A stretch of 64,000 nucleotides of DNA from Streptomyces xanthophaeus (GTDB lineage: Bacteria > Actinomycetota > Actinomycetes > Streptomycetales > Streptomycetaceae), in assembly GCF_000725805.1 (NCBI RefSeq), contig NZ_JOFT01000028.1, forward strand, positions 62,001 to 126,000, read 5' to 3'. Position 1 is the stretch's first letter. Every line of letters starts with the position of its first letter. The position numbers and the translations under genes were made by a program. Positions 1 through 8,997 of this stretch are shown in pieces. The notes beneath the pieces were generated by a model. That model did no database searches. It was not told the DNA's origin and worked only from the letters and a program-made list of their open reading frames with translations.

Positions 1-1334
1 ATCTTGCTGCCGACCACTTGGCGCTTGCTGGTGCCGTCGTAGAGGGTGTTCGGGTTGATCGGCTTGCCGTCCTGGGTGGTCGCTCCGGTTTCCAGGGCGG
101 AGGCGAGCACGATCGGCTTGAAGGTCGAGCCCGGCTGGTAGTCGGTGCGCAGGGCGTTGCTCGCGTCCTTCTCCGCCAGGCCCTGGCCGCCGTACATGGC
201 GACGATCGCGCCGGTCTTGGCGTCCACGGAGGTGGCGCCGGCCTGGACGCTCTGGTCCTGGGGCCGGTTCTTGGTGTCCTTGCGGTCGAGCTTGGACTCC
301 AGCTCCTCCTGGACCGCCTTCTCCAGCGCGTCCTGCTTCTTCTTGTCGATGTTGAGCGTGATGTCCCAGCCGCCGGCCGCGATCTCGGCGTCGGTGATGT
401 CCTGCCGGTTCATCTCGTCGTTGGCGGCCTGGACCAGGTAGCCCTTCTGGCCGTCCATGCCCGGGGTGGGCTTGGGCTTGATGGGCTCCTGGAACTTCAG
501 GTCCTTGCGCTTGGCCGCGTCCAGCTCGCCCATCTCGACCATGTTGTCGAGGACGGCGTTGAAGCGGATCATGACCAGCCGCTTGCCGTTCGGGCCGGCG
601 GTCGCCCAGTCGTACTGGCTGGGGGCCTGGATGACGGCGGCGAGGTAGGCGCCCTGCTCCAGGGTGAGCTTGTCGGCGTCGACCCCGTAGTAGGCCTGGG
701 CCGCGGCCTGGATGCCGTACGCGTTGCGGCCGTAGAAGTTGGTGTTCAGGTAGCCGGCGAGGATGTCGTCCTTCTCCATGCGCCGGTCGACCTTGAGGGA
801 GATCACGAGCTCGCGGACCTTGCGCGTCGGCGACTGGTCCTGCGTCAGGTAGTAGTTCTTGACGTACTGCTGGGTGATCGTCGAGCCACCGGCGGTGCCC
901 TTGCCCCGGACCGTGTTGAACAGGCCTCGGGCCACACCCATCAGGTCGATGCCCTGGTCCTTGTAGAAGGACTTGTTCTCGATGGCGATGAAGGCGGTCC
1001 GGACCTCCGGCGGGATCTTGTCGATCGGCAGGATGGAACGGTTCGTCTCACCGACGCGGGCCATGACCGAGCCGTCGGACCACTTGTACGTGTTGCTCTG
1101 CTGGGTGGCCAGGCGGTTCGGGTCGGTGGGCTCGTCCACGGAGAAGTAGAGGATGACCGCGGCGGCCATGAGCACCAGGATCCCCCCGAAGAAGGTCCCG
1201 AGGACCGTCTTCCAGGTGAAGAACCGGCGTATGCCGCTGCGTTTGCCGCCGCTCCCCTTGCCCTTGGTGCGTTCGGTCGGCGCCCGCCGCGCACCGCGCT
1301 GCTGCTGCGCCTTACGCGCTTCTGCTCGGCCCAT
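1..1334 (-). CDS. Class A penicillin-binding protein (transglycosylase/transpeptidase), C-terminus cut by window
   Basis: Bifunctional peptidoglycan synthase anchored in the membrane. The first 444 residues are visible; the rest lies left of base 1. A basic cytoplasmic tail (1-40) precedes one membrane segment (about 43-65). The glycosyltransferase-51 domain carries AIENKSF (catalytic Glu119) and GGSTITQQY (149-157), both diagnostic. The transpeptidase domain begins about residue 360, with the serine motif STFK at 403-406. The ATG at 1334 gives the expected short Lys/Arg-rich N-terminus. It is transcribed away from the SPFH gene across a 243-bp divergent region. Family assignment is secure; which Streptomyces PBP1 paralogue it is cannot be told from this fragment. 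Confidence 0.95.
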   Translation of the reverse strand, partial: MGRAEARKAQQQRGARRAPTERTKGKGSGGKRSGIRRFFTWKTVLGTFFGGILVLMAAAVILYFSVDEPTDPNRLATQQSNTYKWSDGSVMARVGETNRSILPIDKIPPEVRTAFIAIENKSFYKDQGIDLMGVARGLFNTVRGKGTAGGSTITQQYVKNYYLTQDQSPTRKVRELVISLKVDRRMEKDDILAGYLNTNFYGRNAYGIQAAAQAYYGVDADKLTLEQGAYLAAVIQAPSQYDWATAGPNGKRLVMIRFNAVLDNMVEMGELDAAKRKDLKFQEPIKPKPTPGMDGQKGYLVQAANDEMNRQDITDAEIAAGGWDITLNIDKKKQDALEKAVQEELESKLDRKDTKNRPQDQSVQAGATSVDAKTGAIVAMYGGQGLAEKDASNALRTDYQPGSTFKPIVLASALETGATTQDGKPINPNTLYDGTSKRQVVGSK

Positions 1335-1516
1335 CGCTCCCGCTCCGCTCGATAACCCCCCGACGTCAGCGTAGAAAGCTAACACCGCAGGCTGTGACAA
1401 AGGTTGGCCAACCAAGGCCAATACCGGTCAATTCGGACGTGAGAATCAGCACCCACGCCACTGGAACCGACGCACATCACGCCCGAAGGGTTGCCGACCC
1501 GTGCTCTCGGGAAGAA

Positions 1517-1532
1517 AAAGTGATATCACTTT
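1517..1532. promoter_or_regulatory. 16-bp perfect palindrome upstream of SPFH gene
   Basis: AAAGTGATATCACTTT is a perfect dyad 45 bases before the SPFH start, and is AT-rich in very GC-rich surroundings. It looks like a repressor operator or promoter element. The small DNA-binding-like protein encoded downstream (2483-2794) is a candidate ligand, but that is inference. Confidence 0.55.
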
Positions 1533-1577
1533 GCTAGGCGGTCCGACCGGCCGCGACACAGGGAAACGGGGCAAACC

Positions 1578-2486
1578 ATGACCAACACGGTCAGCACATC
1601 GGACGGGGTACGGGAATTCGCCGCGCGCAGCACGGGCGGCGGCATCGCGCTGCTGATCGGGCTGGCGGGCATGGCCGCGGGGGCGGGGCTGGCCGTGTCC
1701 GGCTTCCTGGCCTCCGGGGTGGCGCTGAAGGTGCTCCTGATCGCGGGTGGCCTCCTGCTGGCCCTCGCCTCCTTCATAGCGACGACCGGGCTCAACATGG
1801 TGGCGCCCGGCGAGGCCCGGGTGGTCCAGCTGTTCGGCCGCTACCGCGGGACGATGCGCACGGACGGGCTGCGCTGGGTCAACCCCCTGGCCACCCGGGA
1901 GAAGATCTCCACGCGGGTCCGCAACCACGAGACGGCCGTGCTGAAGGTCAACGACGCCTACGGCAACCCCATCGAGCTGGCGGCTGTCGTGGTGTGGCGG
2001 GTCGAGGACACCGCGCGGGCGGTCTTCGAGGTCGAGAACTTCACCGAGTTCGTCGAGACGCAGACCGAGGCCGCGGTGCGGCACATCGCGATCGAGTACC
2101 CCTACGACGCGCACGACGAGGGCGGCCTGTCGCTGCGCGGGAACGCCGAGGAGATCACCGAGAAGCTCGCGGTCGAACTCCAGACACGGGTGGACGCGGC
2201 CGGGGTGCACATCATCGAGTCCCGCTTCACGCATCTCGCGTACGCTCCGGAGATCGCCTCCGCGATGCTCCAGCGCCAGCAGGCCGGTGCGGTCGTGGCG
2301 GCCCGCAAGCAGATCGTGGACGGCGCCGTGGGCATGGTCGAGCTGGCCCTGACCCGGCTGGCGGAGGAGAACATCGTGGACCTGGATCCGGAGCGCAAGG
2401 CCGCCATGGTCTCGAACCTGATGGTGGTCCTCTGCGGGGACCGCGCCGCCCAGCCGGTGCTCAACACGGGCACCCTGTACCAGTGA
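1578..2486 (+). CDS. SPFH/Band 7 (slipin/prohibitin-like) membrane protein
   Basis: 302-residue protein with two hydrophobic stretches near the N-terminus (about 22-45 and 48-70), followed by an SPFH/Band 7 domain starting at the typical [18 protein letters not shown] stretch (about 74 onward). A charged, alanine-rich helical C-terminal half follows, as in scaffold proteins that oligomerise at membranes. Family members organise membrane microdomains or regulate proteases; no substrate is apparent here. The ATG at 1578 follows a purine-rich site (ACAGGGAAACGGGG). Its stop codon overlaps the GTG start of the next gene, so the two are translationally coupled. Confidence 0.9.
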   Translation: MTNTVSTSDGVREFAARSTGGGIALLIGLAGMAAGAGLAVSGFLASGVALKVLLIAGGLLLALASFIATTGLNMVAPGEARVVQLFGRYRGTMRTDGLRWVNPLATREKISTRVRNHETAVLKVNDAYGNPIELAAVVVWRVEDTARAVFEVENFTEFVETQTEAAVRHIAIEYPYDAHDEGGLSLRGNAEEITEKLAVELQTRVDAAGVHIIESRFTHLAYAPEIASAMLQRQQAGAVVAARKQIVDGAVGMVELALTRLAEENIVDLDPERKAAMVSNLMVVLCGDRAAQPVLNTGTLYQ

Positions 2487-2794
2487 TCCCGCCCGGCACA
2501 CCGCCCGCGTCCGGCCCCGGCCCCGAGCCGGAGGCCGGACCCGGCGCGGACGCGGGTACGGGCCCGGACGCGGGTACGGGCCCGGCGGGCCGCCGGCCCC
2601 GCAAGCAGGTGCTGCTGCGGCTCGACCCGCAGGTGCACGACGCGCTCGCGCGGTGGGCGGGCGAGGAACTGCGCAGCGCGAACGCGCAGATCGAGTTCCT
2701 GCTGCGGCGGGCGCTGGCCGAGTCGGGGCGCCTGCCGGGCGGGGCGGCGCCGATCCCGCCGCGCGGGCGGCCCCGTACGCCTCCGCAGTCCTGA
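2483..2794 (+). CDS. Small ribbon-helix-helix-like protein coupled to SPFH gene
   Basis: 103 residues starting at the GTG that overlaps the SPFH stop (GTGA). The first third is a Pro/Gly/Ala-rich linker with a repeated GPDAGTGP unit. The core, [20 protein letters not shown] followed by about 25 helical residues, resembles Arc/MetJ-type ribbon-helix-helix proteins (a beta strand KQVLLRLDP, then two helices). That suggests DNA binding as a dimer. The tail is Pro/Arg-rich. It could autoregulate through the palindrome at 1517-1532; this is inference. Frame and coding bias support a real gene. Confidence 0.75.
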   Translation: MIPPGTPPASGPGPEPEAGPGADAGTGPDAGTGPAGRRPRKQVLLRLDPQVHDALARWAGEELRSANAQIEFLLRRALAESGRLPGGAAPIPPRGRPRTPPQS

Positions 2795-2899
2795 CCCGTC
2801 CCGGCGTGTGTCGGGCCGCCGTGGCGGGCGGGTGCGTCGGTACGCTCCGTGCGTCCGGTCGTCCCGGACGCCCCCGCCGCCGACCCCGACGAGGCCGCC

Positions 2900-3631
2900 A
2901 TGCCGGACACAGCGCCCACCACCACCTCCGGCGCCCGGGTCCCGGCGGCCGTGCGCAGGGCGGCGACGGCCGTCGCGGTCGCCGCGGCGGGCGCGGGCCT
3001 GGTGTGGACGGCGGTCTCGGTGACGAGCGGGCCCGCCGACGCGAAACCGTCGGCCGCGTGCACCTACACCCCCACCGGCGGCGCCCGGCCCGCCGGGCTC
3101 CCGGCCGCGGGCGCCGACGGCGCCTCCTCGCGCCCGTACACCGCACGGCTCGTCACCGGCGAGGGGAGCGTCACCTTCGAGGCGCTGACCTCCGCCGCGC
3201 CCTGCACGACCCGCTCGTTCGCCCACCTGGCGGGGCGCAAGTACTTCGACGGCGGCAGCTGCCACCGCCTGACGACCCGTGGGATCTTCGTCCTGGAATG
3301 CGGCGACCCGGCCGGGGGCGCCGCGTCCGGCCCGGGGTACTCCTTCCCGGACGAGAACCTGGCCGGGGCCTCCTACCCGGCCGGCACCGTGGCGGTGTCC
3401 AAGTCCTCGCCCGGCCTCAACGGCGGCCGGTTCTTCATCAGTTACGCCGATCCGGCCCTGCCCATGCCCGCCGACTGGACGCCCTTCGGGAGGGTCGTCG
3501 GGGGGCTGGACGTACTGCAGCGGATCGCCGCCCGCGGCACGGCGGACGGCTCGGCCGACGGCAGGCCCCGGCAGCCGGTCGTCCTCGGCCAGGTCACCGT
3601 CTCCCCCGGCTCCGGCTCCGGGTCCGGCTGA
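2900..3631 (+). CDS. Secreted/membrane-anchored cyclophilin-type peptidyl-prolyl isomerase
   Basis: 243-residue protein catalysing cis-trans isomerisation of X-Pro bonds, probably outside the membrane. An N-terminal hydrophobic segment (about 23-45) acts as signal or anchor, then a cyclophilin domain: [20 protein letters not shown] (the strand and F-D-x-x-x-x-H-R region), [14 protein letters not shown] and the late [14 protein letters not shown] motif. The canonical N-F-x-x-L reads R-S-F-x-H-L. ATG 2900 is preceded by GAGG at five bases; an in-frame upstream start at 2849 is possible but lacks a site. The C-terminus is a Gly-Ser tail. Confidence 0.88.
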   Translation: MPDTAPTTTSGARVPAAVRRAATAVAVAAAGAGLVWTAVSVTSGPADAKPSAACTYTPTGGARPAGLPAAGADGASSRPYTARLVTGEGSVTFEALTSAAPCTTRSFAHLAGRKYFDGGSCHRLTTRGIFVLECGDPAGGAASGPGYSFPDENLAGASYPAGTVAVSKSSPGLNGGRFFISYADPALPMPADWTPFGRVVGGLDVLQRIAARGTADGSADGRPRQPVVLGQVTVSPGSGSGSG

Positions 3632-3644
3632 CCGCCCGGCCCCG

Positions 3645-5144
3645 CTACGGGTTGCGGCCGAGCAGGACAAAACCGGCCCGAGCCTCCACCGTGCGGTACC
3701 CCTTCGCGCGGGCCTGGTCCAGGGCGATCTGCTCGTGCACCACCGACAGCGGCCAGCGCAGCTGCGCCGGCACCTGGGTGTCGACCACGATCCACTGGGG
3801 GTCGGGCCGGCTGTCCGCCCACCCGAAGAGACTGACGGAGGTCCGGTCGGCGAGGTGCGGCACCAGGAGGTCCGAGGCCTGGACGGTGGCCCCGTCGGGG
3901 ATCCGCTCCAGCACGGCCCGGGCCACCGCGGTCCGCGGATCGGTCCGCCAGGTCACCGGCTGGACGAGCTGCCACAGCGGGAAGTGCGGGAGCAGCAGCA
4001 GGCAGACCCCCGCGCAGCCGGCAAGATGGCGGCGCAGACCCGCACCGGTGGAACCCCGGCGGTGCAGGGCGTCGACGAGGGCCGCGAAGACGACCGGCAT
4101 CAGCAGCAGCGAGTAGTGGTAGCCGGTTCCCCAGTGCGGCGGGTAGTCCGAGCCGAGCCGCCACAGCACGGTCGGCAGGGCGATCAGGACGAGCGGTGAG
4201 CGCAGGGCCAGGAACAGGGTGGGCGCCAGGACGAACAGCAGCGTGGTGACCTTCTCCTGCGGGGTGATCAGGCCGAGCGTGCCGTCCTGGAGCAGGTGCA
4301 GGACGCCCCCGCCCCCGCTCCCCTCGGCGCCCGCGGCGTCCTCCCGCGCGCCGTGCGAGGAGAGGTAGCCGTCGAGTCCGCCGGGGTGGAAGGACGGCAG
4401 GACGGCCAGCAGTTCGACCGCGCTGGCGGCCAGCCCGGCCACGGCGGTGGCGATCCCGAGCCGCAGGTGCGCGCGCCCGCCGCGCCAGACGATGACCAGG
4501 CCGGTCATGGCGACCGTGAAGCCGAGGTCCTCCTTGACGAGGACCAGGGGCAGCGCCCAGCAGGCGGCGGCGCGCATCCGGCCGCTGCCCAGGGCGGCCA
4601 GGGAGCAGGCCAGCAGGGGCACCGCGAAGGCCCACTCGTGGAAGTCGAAGCCGACGGCGCTCGCGATGCCCCAGGAGAGCCCGTAGCAGGCGCCGATGAC
4701 GGCGGCGGCCGGGGCGCCCAGCGTCCGGCGGGCCCAGCCGGTCAGCGGCAGGATGCTCCCGGCGACCAGCGCGGCCTGGGCCACGAGCAGCACCTTCACG
4801 GACGGCCACAGCCAGTACAGGGGTGCCAGCAGGGCCAGGACGGGCGAGAAGTGGTCCCCGAGGACGGGGAAGTCCGGCCCCTTGATCTCGGAGACGGGCA
4901 GCTGCCAGGCCGCGTAGGAACGCACGACCTGGACGAAGATCCCGAGGTCGAAGCTGTGGGAGAGCAGCCGCTCGTGGATCCGCAGGGACAGGGTCATGTA
5001 GGCGAAGAAGAAGGCCCCCGCCATGGCCCACATCCACCAGGCGGTCGCGGGACGTTCCCGGCCGATGAGCTGCGGTCCGGACCGTTGCGCGGTGCCCGAC
5101 TGCTGCGCCGGGAGGGTGGTGGCGTCACTGACGGGTGCCGGCAT
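3645..5144 (-). CDS. DUF2079 multi-pass membrane protein
   Basis: 499-residue integral membrane protein with about 10-12 hydrophobic segments. The DUF2079 family is recognised from the opening block ([20 protein letters not shown]), the acidic [21 protein letters not shown] loop and [16 protein letters not shown] later motifs. The family is common in actinobacteria and structurally resembles glycosyltransferase-39/GT-C membrane enzymes; the reaction is unknown. The ATG at 5144 follows a GGAAGG tract. An upstream in-frame start at 5270 would add 42 low-complexity residues and overlap the divergent PadR promoter region, so it is less likely. Confidence 0.85.
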   Translation of the reverse strand: MPAPVSDATTLPAQQSGTAQRSGPQLIGRERPATAWWMWAMAGAFFFAYMTLSLRIHERLLSHSFDLGIFVQVVRSYAAWQLPVSEIKGPDFPVLGDHFSPVLALLAPLYWLWPSVKVLLVAQAALVAGSILPLTGWARRTLGAPAAAVIGACYGLSWGIASAVGFDFHEWAFAVPLLACSLAALGSGRMRAAACWALPLVLVKEDLGFTVAMTGLVIVWRGGRAHLRLGIATAVAGLAASAVELLAVLPSFHPGGLDGYLSSHGAREDAAGAEGSGGGGVLHLLQDGTLGLITPQEKVTTLLFVLAPTLFLALRSPLVLIALPTVLWRLGSDYPPHWGTGYHYSLLLMPVVFAALVDALHRRGSTGAGLRRHLAGCAGVCLLLLPHFPLWQLVQPVTWRTDPRTAVARAVLERIPDGATVQASDLLVPHLADRTSVSLFGWADSRPDPQWIVVDTQVPAQLRWPLSVVHEQIALDQARAKGYRTVEARAGFVLLGRNP

Positions 5145-5335
5145 GGAGGCGCGCCTTCCGGAAGAAGCGGCTGAGCTCCTCACGATGCCAGCCGGGCCGC
5201 GGCTCCCGGCCCGGGCCGCTTGCGGTGCGGGCAGAATCCTTCGAATGGCCGATCCGGCGGTACGAGCCATTCCATATCCTCACAATGGGGTCCCACCTGC
5301 GGAAACATCATCCGTACCGAGACTATGCACCCCGC

Positions 5336-5366
5336 GTATACAGAGCAGGTATACACCCCGTGTACA
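5336..5366. promoter_or_regulatory. Triple palindromic operator of the PadR operon
   Basis: Three 6-bp dyads lie on one face just upstream of the padR-like start: GTATAC (5336-5341), GTATAC (5349-5354) and TGTACA (5361-5366), spaced 13 and 12 bases. PadR proteins commonly autorepress through short dyads in their own promoter, so this is the likely operator. It also contains -10-like TATACA sequences. Confidence 0.6.
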
Positions 5367-5375
5367 GTCCTCCCC

Positions 5376-5900
5376 ATGTCCATAGGTCACACCTTGCTCG
5401 GTCTCCTGGAGGCCGGCCCGCGCCACGGCTACGACCTCAAGCGCGCCTTCGACGAGACGTTCGGCCACGACCGCCCCCTGGCCTACGGGCAGGTCTACGC
5501 GACCATGTCCCGCCTCCTGAAGAACGGCCTCGTGGAGGTCGACGGGGTGGAGAGCGGCGGCGGCCCCGAACGCAAGCGCTACGCCATCACCGACGCGGGC
5601 ATCACCGACGTCGACGGCTGGCTCTCCCAGCCCGAGAAGCCCGAGCCCTACCTCCACTCGACCCTCTACACCAAGGTCGTCCTCGCCCTGCTCACCGGCC
5701 GCAGCGCGAGCGACCTGCTGGACACCCAGCGCGCCGAACACCTGCGGCTGATGCGCATCCTGACCCAGCGCAAGCGCAAGGGCGACCTCGCCGACCAGCT
5801 CGTCTGCGACCACGCCCTGTACCACCTGGAGGCGGACCTGCGCTGGCTCGAACTCGCCGCCGCACGCCTGGACCAGCTCGCCAAGGAGGTGCGCCGATGA
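5376..5900 (+). CDS. PadR-family transcriptional regulator
   Basis: 174-residue repressor with the PadR winged helix at the N-terminus: SIGHTLLGLLEAGPRHGYDL, the AYGQVYATMSRLLKNGLVE recognition region, then a wing containing ERKRYAITDAG. A Vir_C-type helical dimerisation domain occupies residues 90-174. It heads an operon; its TGA overlaps the ATG of the ABC ATPase (ATGA at 5897-5900). It probably represses the operon through the palindromes at 5336-5366 and responds to a compound exported by the transporter. Confidence 0.92.
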   Translation: MSIGHTLLGLLEAGPRHGYDLKRAFDETFGHDRPLAYGQVYATMSRLLKNGLVEVDGVESGGGPERKRYAITDAGITDVDGWLSQPEKPEPYLHSTLYTKVVLALLTGRSASDLLDTQRAEHLRLMRILTQRKRKGDLADQLVCDHALYHLEADLRWLELAAARLDQLAKEVRR

Positions 5901-6583
5901 CCCCCGCCGGCTCGCTGCTCGCCGCCACCGACCTGCGCAAGACCTACGGCAGCACCCAGGCCCTCGACGGCGCCGAGTTCTCCGTCCACCCCGGCGAGGT
6001 CGTCGCCGTCATGGGCCCCTCCGGCTCCGGCAAGTCCACCCTGCTGCACTGCCTCGCCGGGATCGTCACCCCCGACTCCGGCTCCATCACCTACGCGGGC
6101 CGCGAGCTGTCCGCCATGAACGACGCCGCGCGCAGCGCCCTGCGCCGCAGCGAGTTCGGCTTCGTCTTCCAGTTCGGGCAGCTCGTACCGGAGCTGACCT
6201 GCGTGGAGAACGTCGCCCTGCCGCTGCGCCTGACCGGCGTCAAGCGCAAGGAGGCCGAACGGACCGCGCTGCACTGGATGGAGAAGCTCCAGGTCGAGGA
6301 CCTCGGCCGCAAACGGCCCGGCGAGATATCCGGCGGCCAGGGCCAGCGCGTGGCCGTCGCCCGCGCCCTGGTCACCCAGCCCCGGGTGATCTTCGCCGAC
6401 GAGCCCACCGGCGCCCTCGACTCCCTCAACGGCGAGCTGGTGATGCAGCTGCTCACCGAGACCGCCCGCTCCGCCAACGCCGCCGTCGTCCTCGTCACGC
6501 ACGAGACGCGCGTGGCCGCGTACTCCGACCGCGAGATCGTCGTACGCGACGGCCGCTCCCGCGACATGGAGCGGATCGTATGA
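5897..6583 (+). CDS. ABC transporter ATP-binding protein (MacB/LolD-type)
   Basis: 228-residue ATPase. Walker A is GPSGSGKST (about 40-48), the Q-loop FVFQFGQL, signature ISGGQGQRVAVARAL (first Leu of LSGGQ replaced by Ile), Walker B VIFADEPTGALDS, and H-loop VTHE. The DEPTGALDS sequence is typical of the MacB/LolD group that works with FtsX-type permeases. Start and stop overlap both neighbours (ATGA at each end), so padR, ATPase and permease form one tightly coupled operon. Likely role: efflux or mechanotransmission with the permease encoded next; substrate unknown. Confidence 0.95.
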   Translation: MTPAGSLLAATDLRKTYGSTQALDGAEFSVHPGEVVAVMGPSGSGKSTLLHCLAGIVTPDSGSITYAGRELSAMNDAARSALRRSEFGFVFQFGQLVPELTCVENVALPLRLTGVKRKEAERTALHWMEKLQVEDLGRKRPGEISGGQGQRVAVARALVTQPRVIFADEPTGALDSLNGELVMQLLTETARSANAAVVLVTHETRVAAYSDREIVVRDGRSRDMERIV

Positions 6584-8949
6584 GCACGCTCTCCACCTGG
6601 GCACGCGACCTCGCCATGGGCGCCCGCTTCGCCTTCGGCGGCGGCCGCGAGGGCTGGACGCGCACCCTGCTCACCGGCGTGGGCGTCGGCCTCGGCGTCG
6701 CCCTGCTGCTGATCAGCACCGCGATCCCCGGCGCCCTCACCGCCCGCACCGAACGCGGTGACGCCCGCTCCACCATGAGCGCGCCGACCGCGGACGCCCC
6801 GGGCCCCGACACCCTGCTCATCGCACGCGCCGGCCAGACCTTCCACAACAAGGACATCGAAGGCCAGCTGGTCTACGCCGAGGGCCCGGACGCCCCCGTA
6901 CCGCCCGGCCTCCAGAAGATCCCGGCCCCCGGCGAACTGGCCGTCTCCCCCGCCCTGAACGACCTGCTGAACTCCGCCGACGGCGCCCTGCTGCGCGAAC
7001 GCCTCGACGGCCCCGTCACCGCCGTCATCGGCGACGCCGGACTGACCGGCCCGGGCGAACTCCTCTTCTACCTCGGCAACGCCGAGCTCACCCAGCGCGC
7101 GGAGAGCACCGGCCTGGGCCGGTTCCGCGTCGACCGCATCACCGCCTTCGCCAACACCGTGGAGAGCCCGCCGCTGGATCCGGTGCTGATGCTCCTGGTC
7201 GTCCTGACCTTCGTCGCCCTGCTCATGCCGGTCGCCGTCTTCATCGCCGCCGCCGTCCGCTTCGGCGGGGAGCGCCGCGACCGGCGGCTCGCCGCACTGC
7301 GGCTGGTCGGCGCCGACAGCCGTGCGGTCCGCCGGATCGCGGCGGGCGAGGCCATGGCCGGATCCCTCGTCGGCCTGGTGCTCGGCGTCGGCTTCTTCCT
7401 GCTCGGCCGCCGGCTCGTCGGCGGGCTCAGCCTCCAGCAGCGCAGCGTCTTCCCCGCCGACCTGGACCCGGCGCCCTGGCTGGCCGCCCTGGTCGCCGTG
7501 GCGGTGCCCGCCGCAGCCGTCGCCGTGACCCTGTTCGCGCTGCGCGGGGTCGTCATCGAACCGCTGGGCGTCGTCCGTACGGCCACGCCGCGGCGGCGCC
7601 GCATCTGGTGGCGGCTGCTGCTGCCGCTCGGCGGGGTCGCCCTGCTCATCCCCCTGACGGGCCGCGGGAACGACCACGGCCGGTTCAACCAGTGGCAGGT
7701 CAGCGGCGGCATCGTCCTGCTGCTGATCGGCATCACCGCCCTGCTCCCCTGGCTCCTGGAACGCATCGTCGGACGGATGTCCGGCGGGCCGGTCTCCTGG
7801 CAGCTGGCCGTACGCCGCCTCCAGCTCAGCAGCGGCACCGCCGCCCGCCTGGTCAACGGCATCGCGGTCGCGGTCGCCGGGGCCATCGCCCTGCAGATGC
7901 TCTTCGTCGGCGTCGAGGGCGACTACGCCGAGGACACCGGGCAGGACCCCGCGCGCGCCTCGGTCTCGATCCTCCTGCACACCGGCACCGAGTCGCAGAT
8001 CGACGCCCTCGCCCAGCAGATCGCCGGTACCCCGGGCATCGCCCGCTCCGTCCCGCTGACCTCGGTCGGCGCCGCCCACACGGTCCCCTCCGGGGACGAG
8101 CGGATCGACGTGACCATCGGCAGCTGCGACGCACTCGGCGAGGTCGCGGTGCTCGACTCCTGCAAGGACGGCGACGCCTTCGTGCTCACCGGCTCCCCCC
8201 GCACCGGGGAGGGCGGCTACGGAGCCACCGCGCGCCCCGGCGACCGGCTCTTCGCGGGCAACATCTTCGGCTTCAAGGACGACGGGGACACCGGCACCGA
8301 GGCCGTGCCGTGGACCTTCCCGGCCGGCGCCCGCACCGTCGCCAGCCGCGAGGACCCCGTGGGTCAGCTGCGCACGGGGCTGCTGGTCACCCCGGCCGCC
8401 GCCCCGAAGAACCTGGGCTTCCACCAGAACGCGCAGATCTTCGTCCAGCTCGACGAGTCCGTGCCGGGAGCCCTGGAGCGGGTGCGCTCCGCCTCCTTCA
8501 AGGCGGACCCCTTCGCCACCGCGATGACGCTGCAGTCGACCCGCGAGGACGCCGGCTACTCCACCATCCGCATCGGGCTGTTCTTCGGCGCGACCGGCGT
8601 ACTGATCCTGATCGGCTCCAGCCTGCTGGTCTCGCAGCTGGAGCAGCTGCGCGAACGCCGCAAACTCCTCTCGGCGCTCGTGGCCTTCGGCACCCGGCGC
8701 TCCACGCTGAGCCTGTCGGTGCTGTGGCAGACCGCCCTGCCCGTCGCCCTGGGCATGGTCCTGGCGGCCGGGGTGGGCATCGGGCTGGGCACCGTCCTGA
8801 TGGCGATGACCAGCCGTCCCCTGCGGATCGACTGGCTCTGGGTCCTGGCCATGACCGGGGTCGGCGCGGGCGTGGTCGCCCTGGTGACCGCCCTCAGCCT
8901 GCCGGTGCTGCTGCGCCTGATGCGCCCGGACGGCCTGCGCACGGAGTGA
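6580..8949 (+). CDS. FtsX-like ABC transporter permease
   Basis: 789-residue membrane protein. Layout: one N-terminal membrane helix (about 27-48), a roughly 130-residue extracellular domain, three-helix FtsX/MacB block (about 195-320), two further helices near 345-385, a second extracellular domain (about 430-660) and a final three-helix FtsX block (about 665-785). This duplicated FtsX arrangement is typical of large actinobacterial MacB-like permeases. The ATG overlaps the ATPase stop. The periplasmic-type loops may sense or bind the substrate. Regulation follows from the PadR gene at the operon head. Confidence 0.92.
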   Translation: MSTLSTWARDLAMGARFAFGGGREGWTRTLLTGVGVGLGVALLLISTAIPGALTARTERGDARSTMSAPTADAPGPDTLLIARAGQTFHNKDIEGQLVYAEGPDAPVPPGLQKIPAPGELAVSPALNDLLNSADGALLRERLDGPVTAVIGDAGLTGPGELLFYLGNAELTQRAESTGLGRFRVDRITAFANTVESPPLDPVLMLLVVLTFVALLMPVAVFIAAAVRFGGERRDRRLAALRLVGADSRAVRRIAAGEAMAGSLVGLVLGVGFFLLGRRLVGGLSLQQRSVFPADLDPAPWLAALVAVAVPAAAVAVTLFALRGVVIEPLGVVRTATPRRRRIWWRLLLPLGGVALLIPLTGRGNDHGRFNQWQVSGGIVLLLIGITALLPWLLERIVGRMSGGPVSWQLAVRRLQLSSGTAARLVNGIAVAVAGAIALQMLFVGVEGDYAEDTGQDPARASVSILLHTGTESQIDALAQQIAGTPGIARSVPLTSVGAAHTVPSGDERIDVTIGSCDALGEVAVLDSCKDGDAFVLTGSPRTGEGGYGATARPGDRLFAGNIFGFKDDGDTGTEAVPWTFPAGARTVASREDPVGQLRTGLLVTPAAAPKNLGFHQNAQIFVQLDESVPGALERVRSASFKADPFATAMTLQSTREDAGYSTIRIGLFFGATGVLILIGSSLLVSQLEQLRERRKLLSALVAFGTRRSTLSLSVLWQTALPVALGMVLAAGVGIGLGTVLMAMTSRPLRIDWLWVLAMTGVGAGVVALVTALSLPVLLRLMRPDGLRTE

Positions 8950-8960
8950 CCCCCGGCCCC

Positions 8961-8976
8961 GCGCAGGCACCTGCGC
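8961..8976. terminator. Possible short bidirectional terminator
   Basis: GCGCAGG-ca-CCTGCGC forms a 7-bp stem between the convergent permease and oxyR genes. It is short, with a very tight loop and no U-tract, so this is weak. Confidence 0.3.
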
Positions 8977-8997
8977 CCGCTCCCGTACGGCCCCGGT

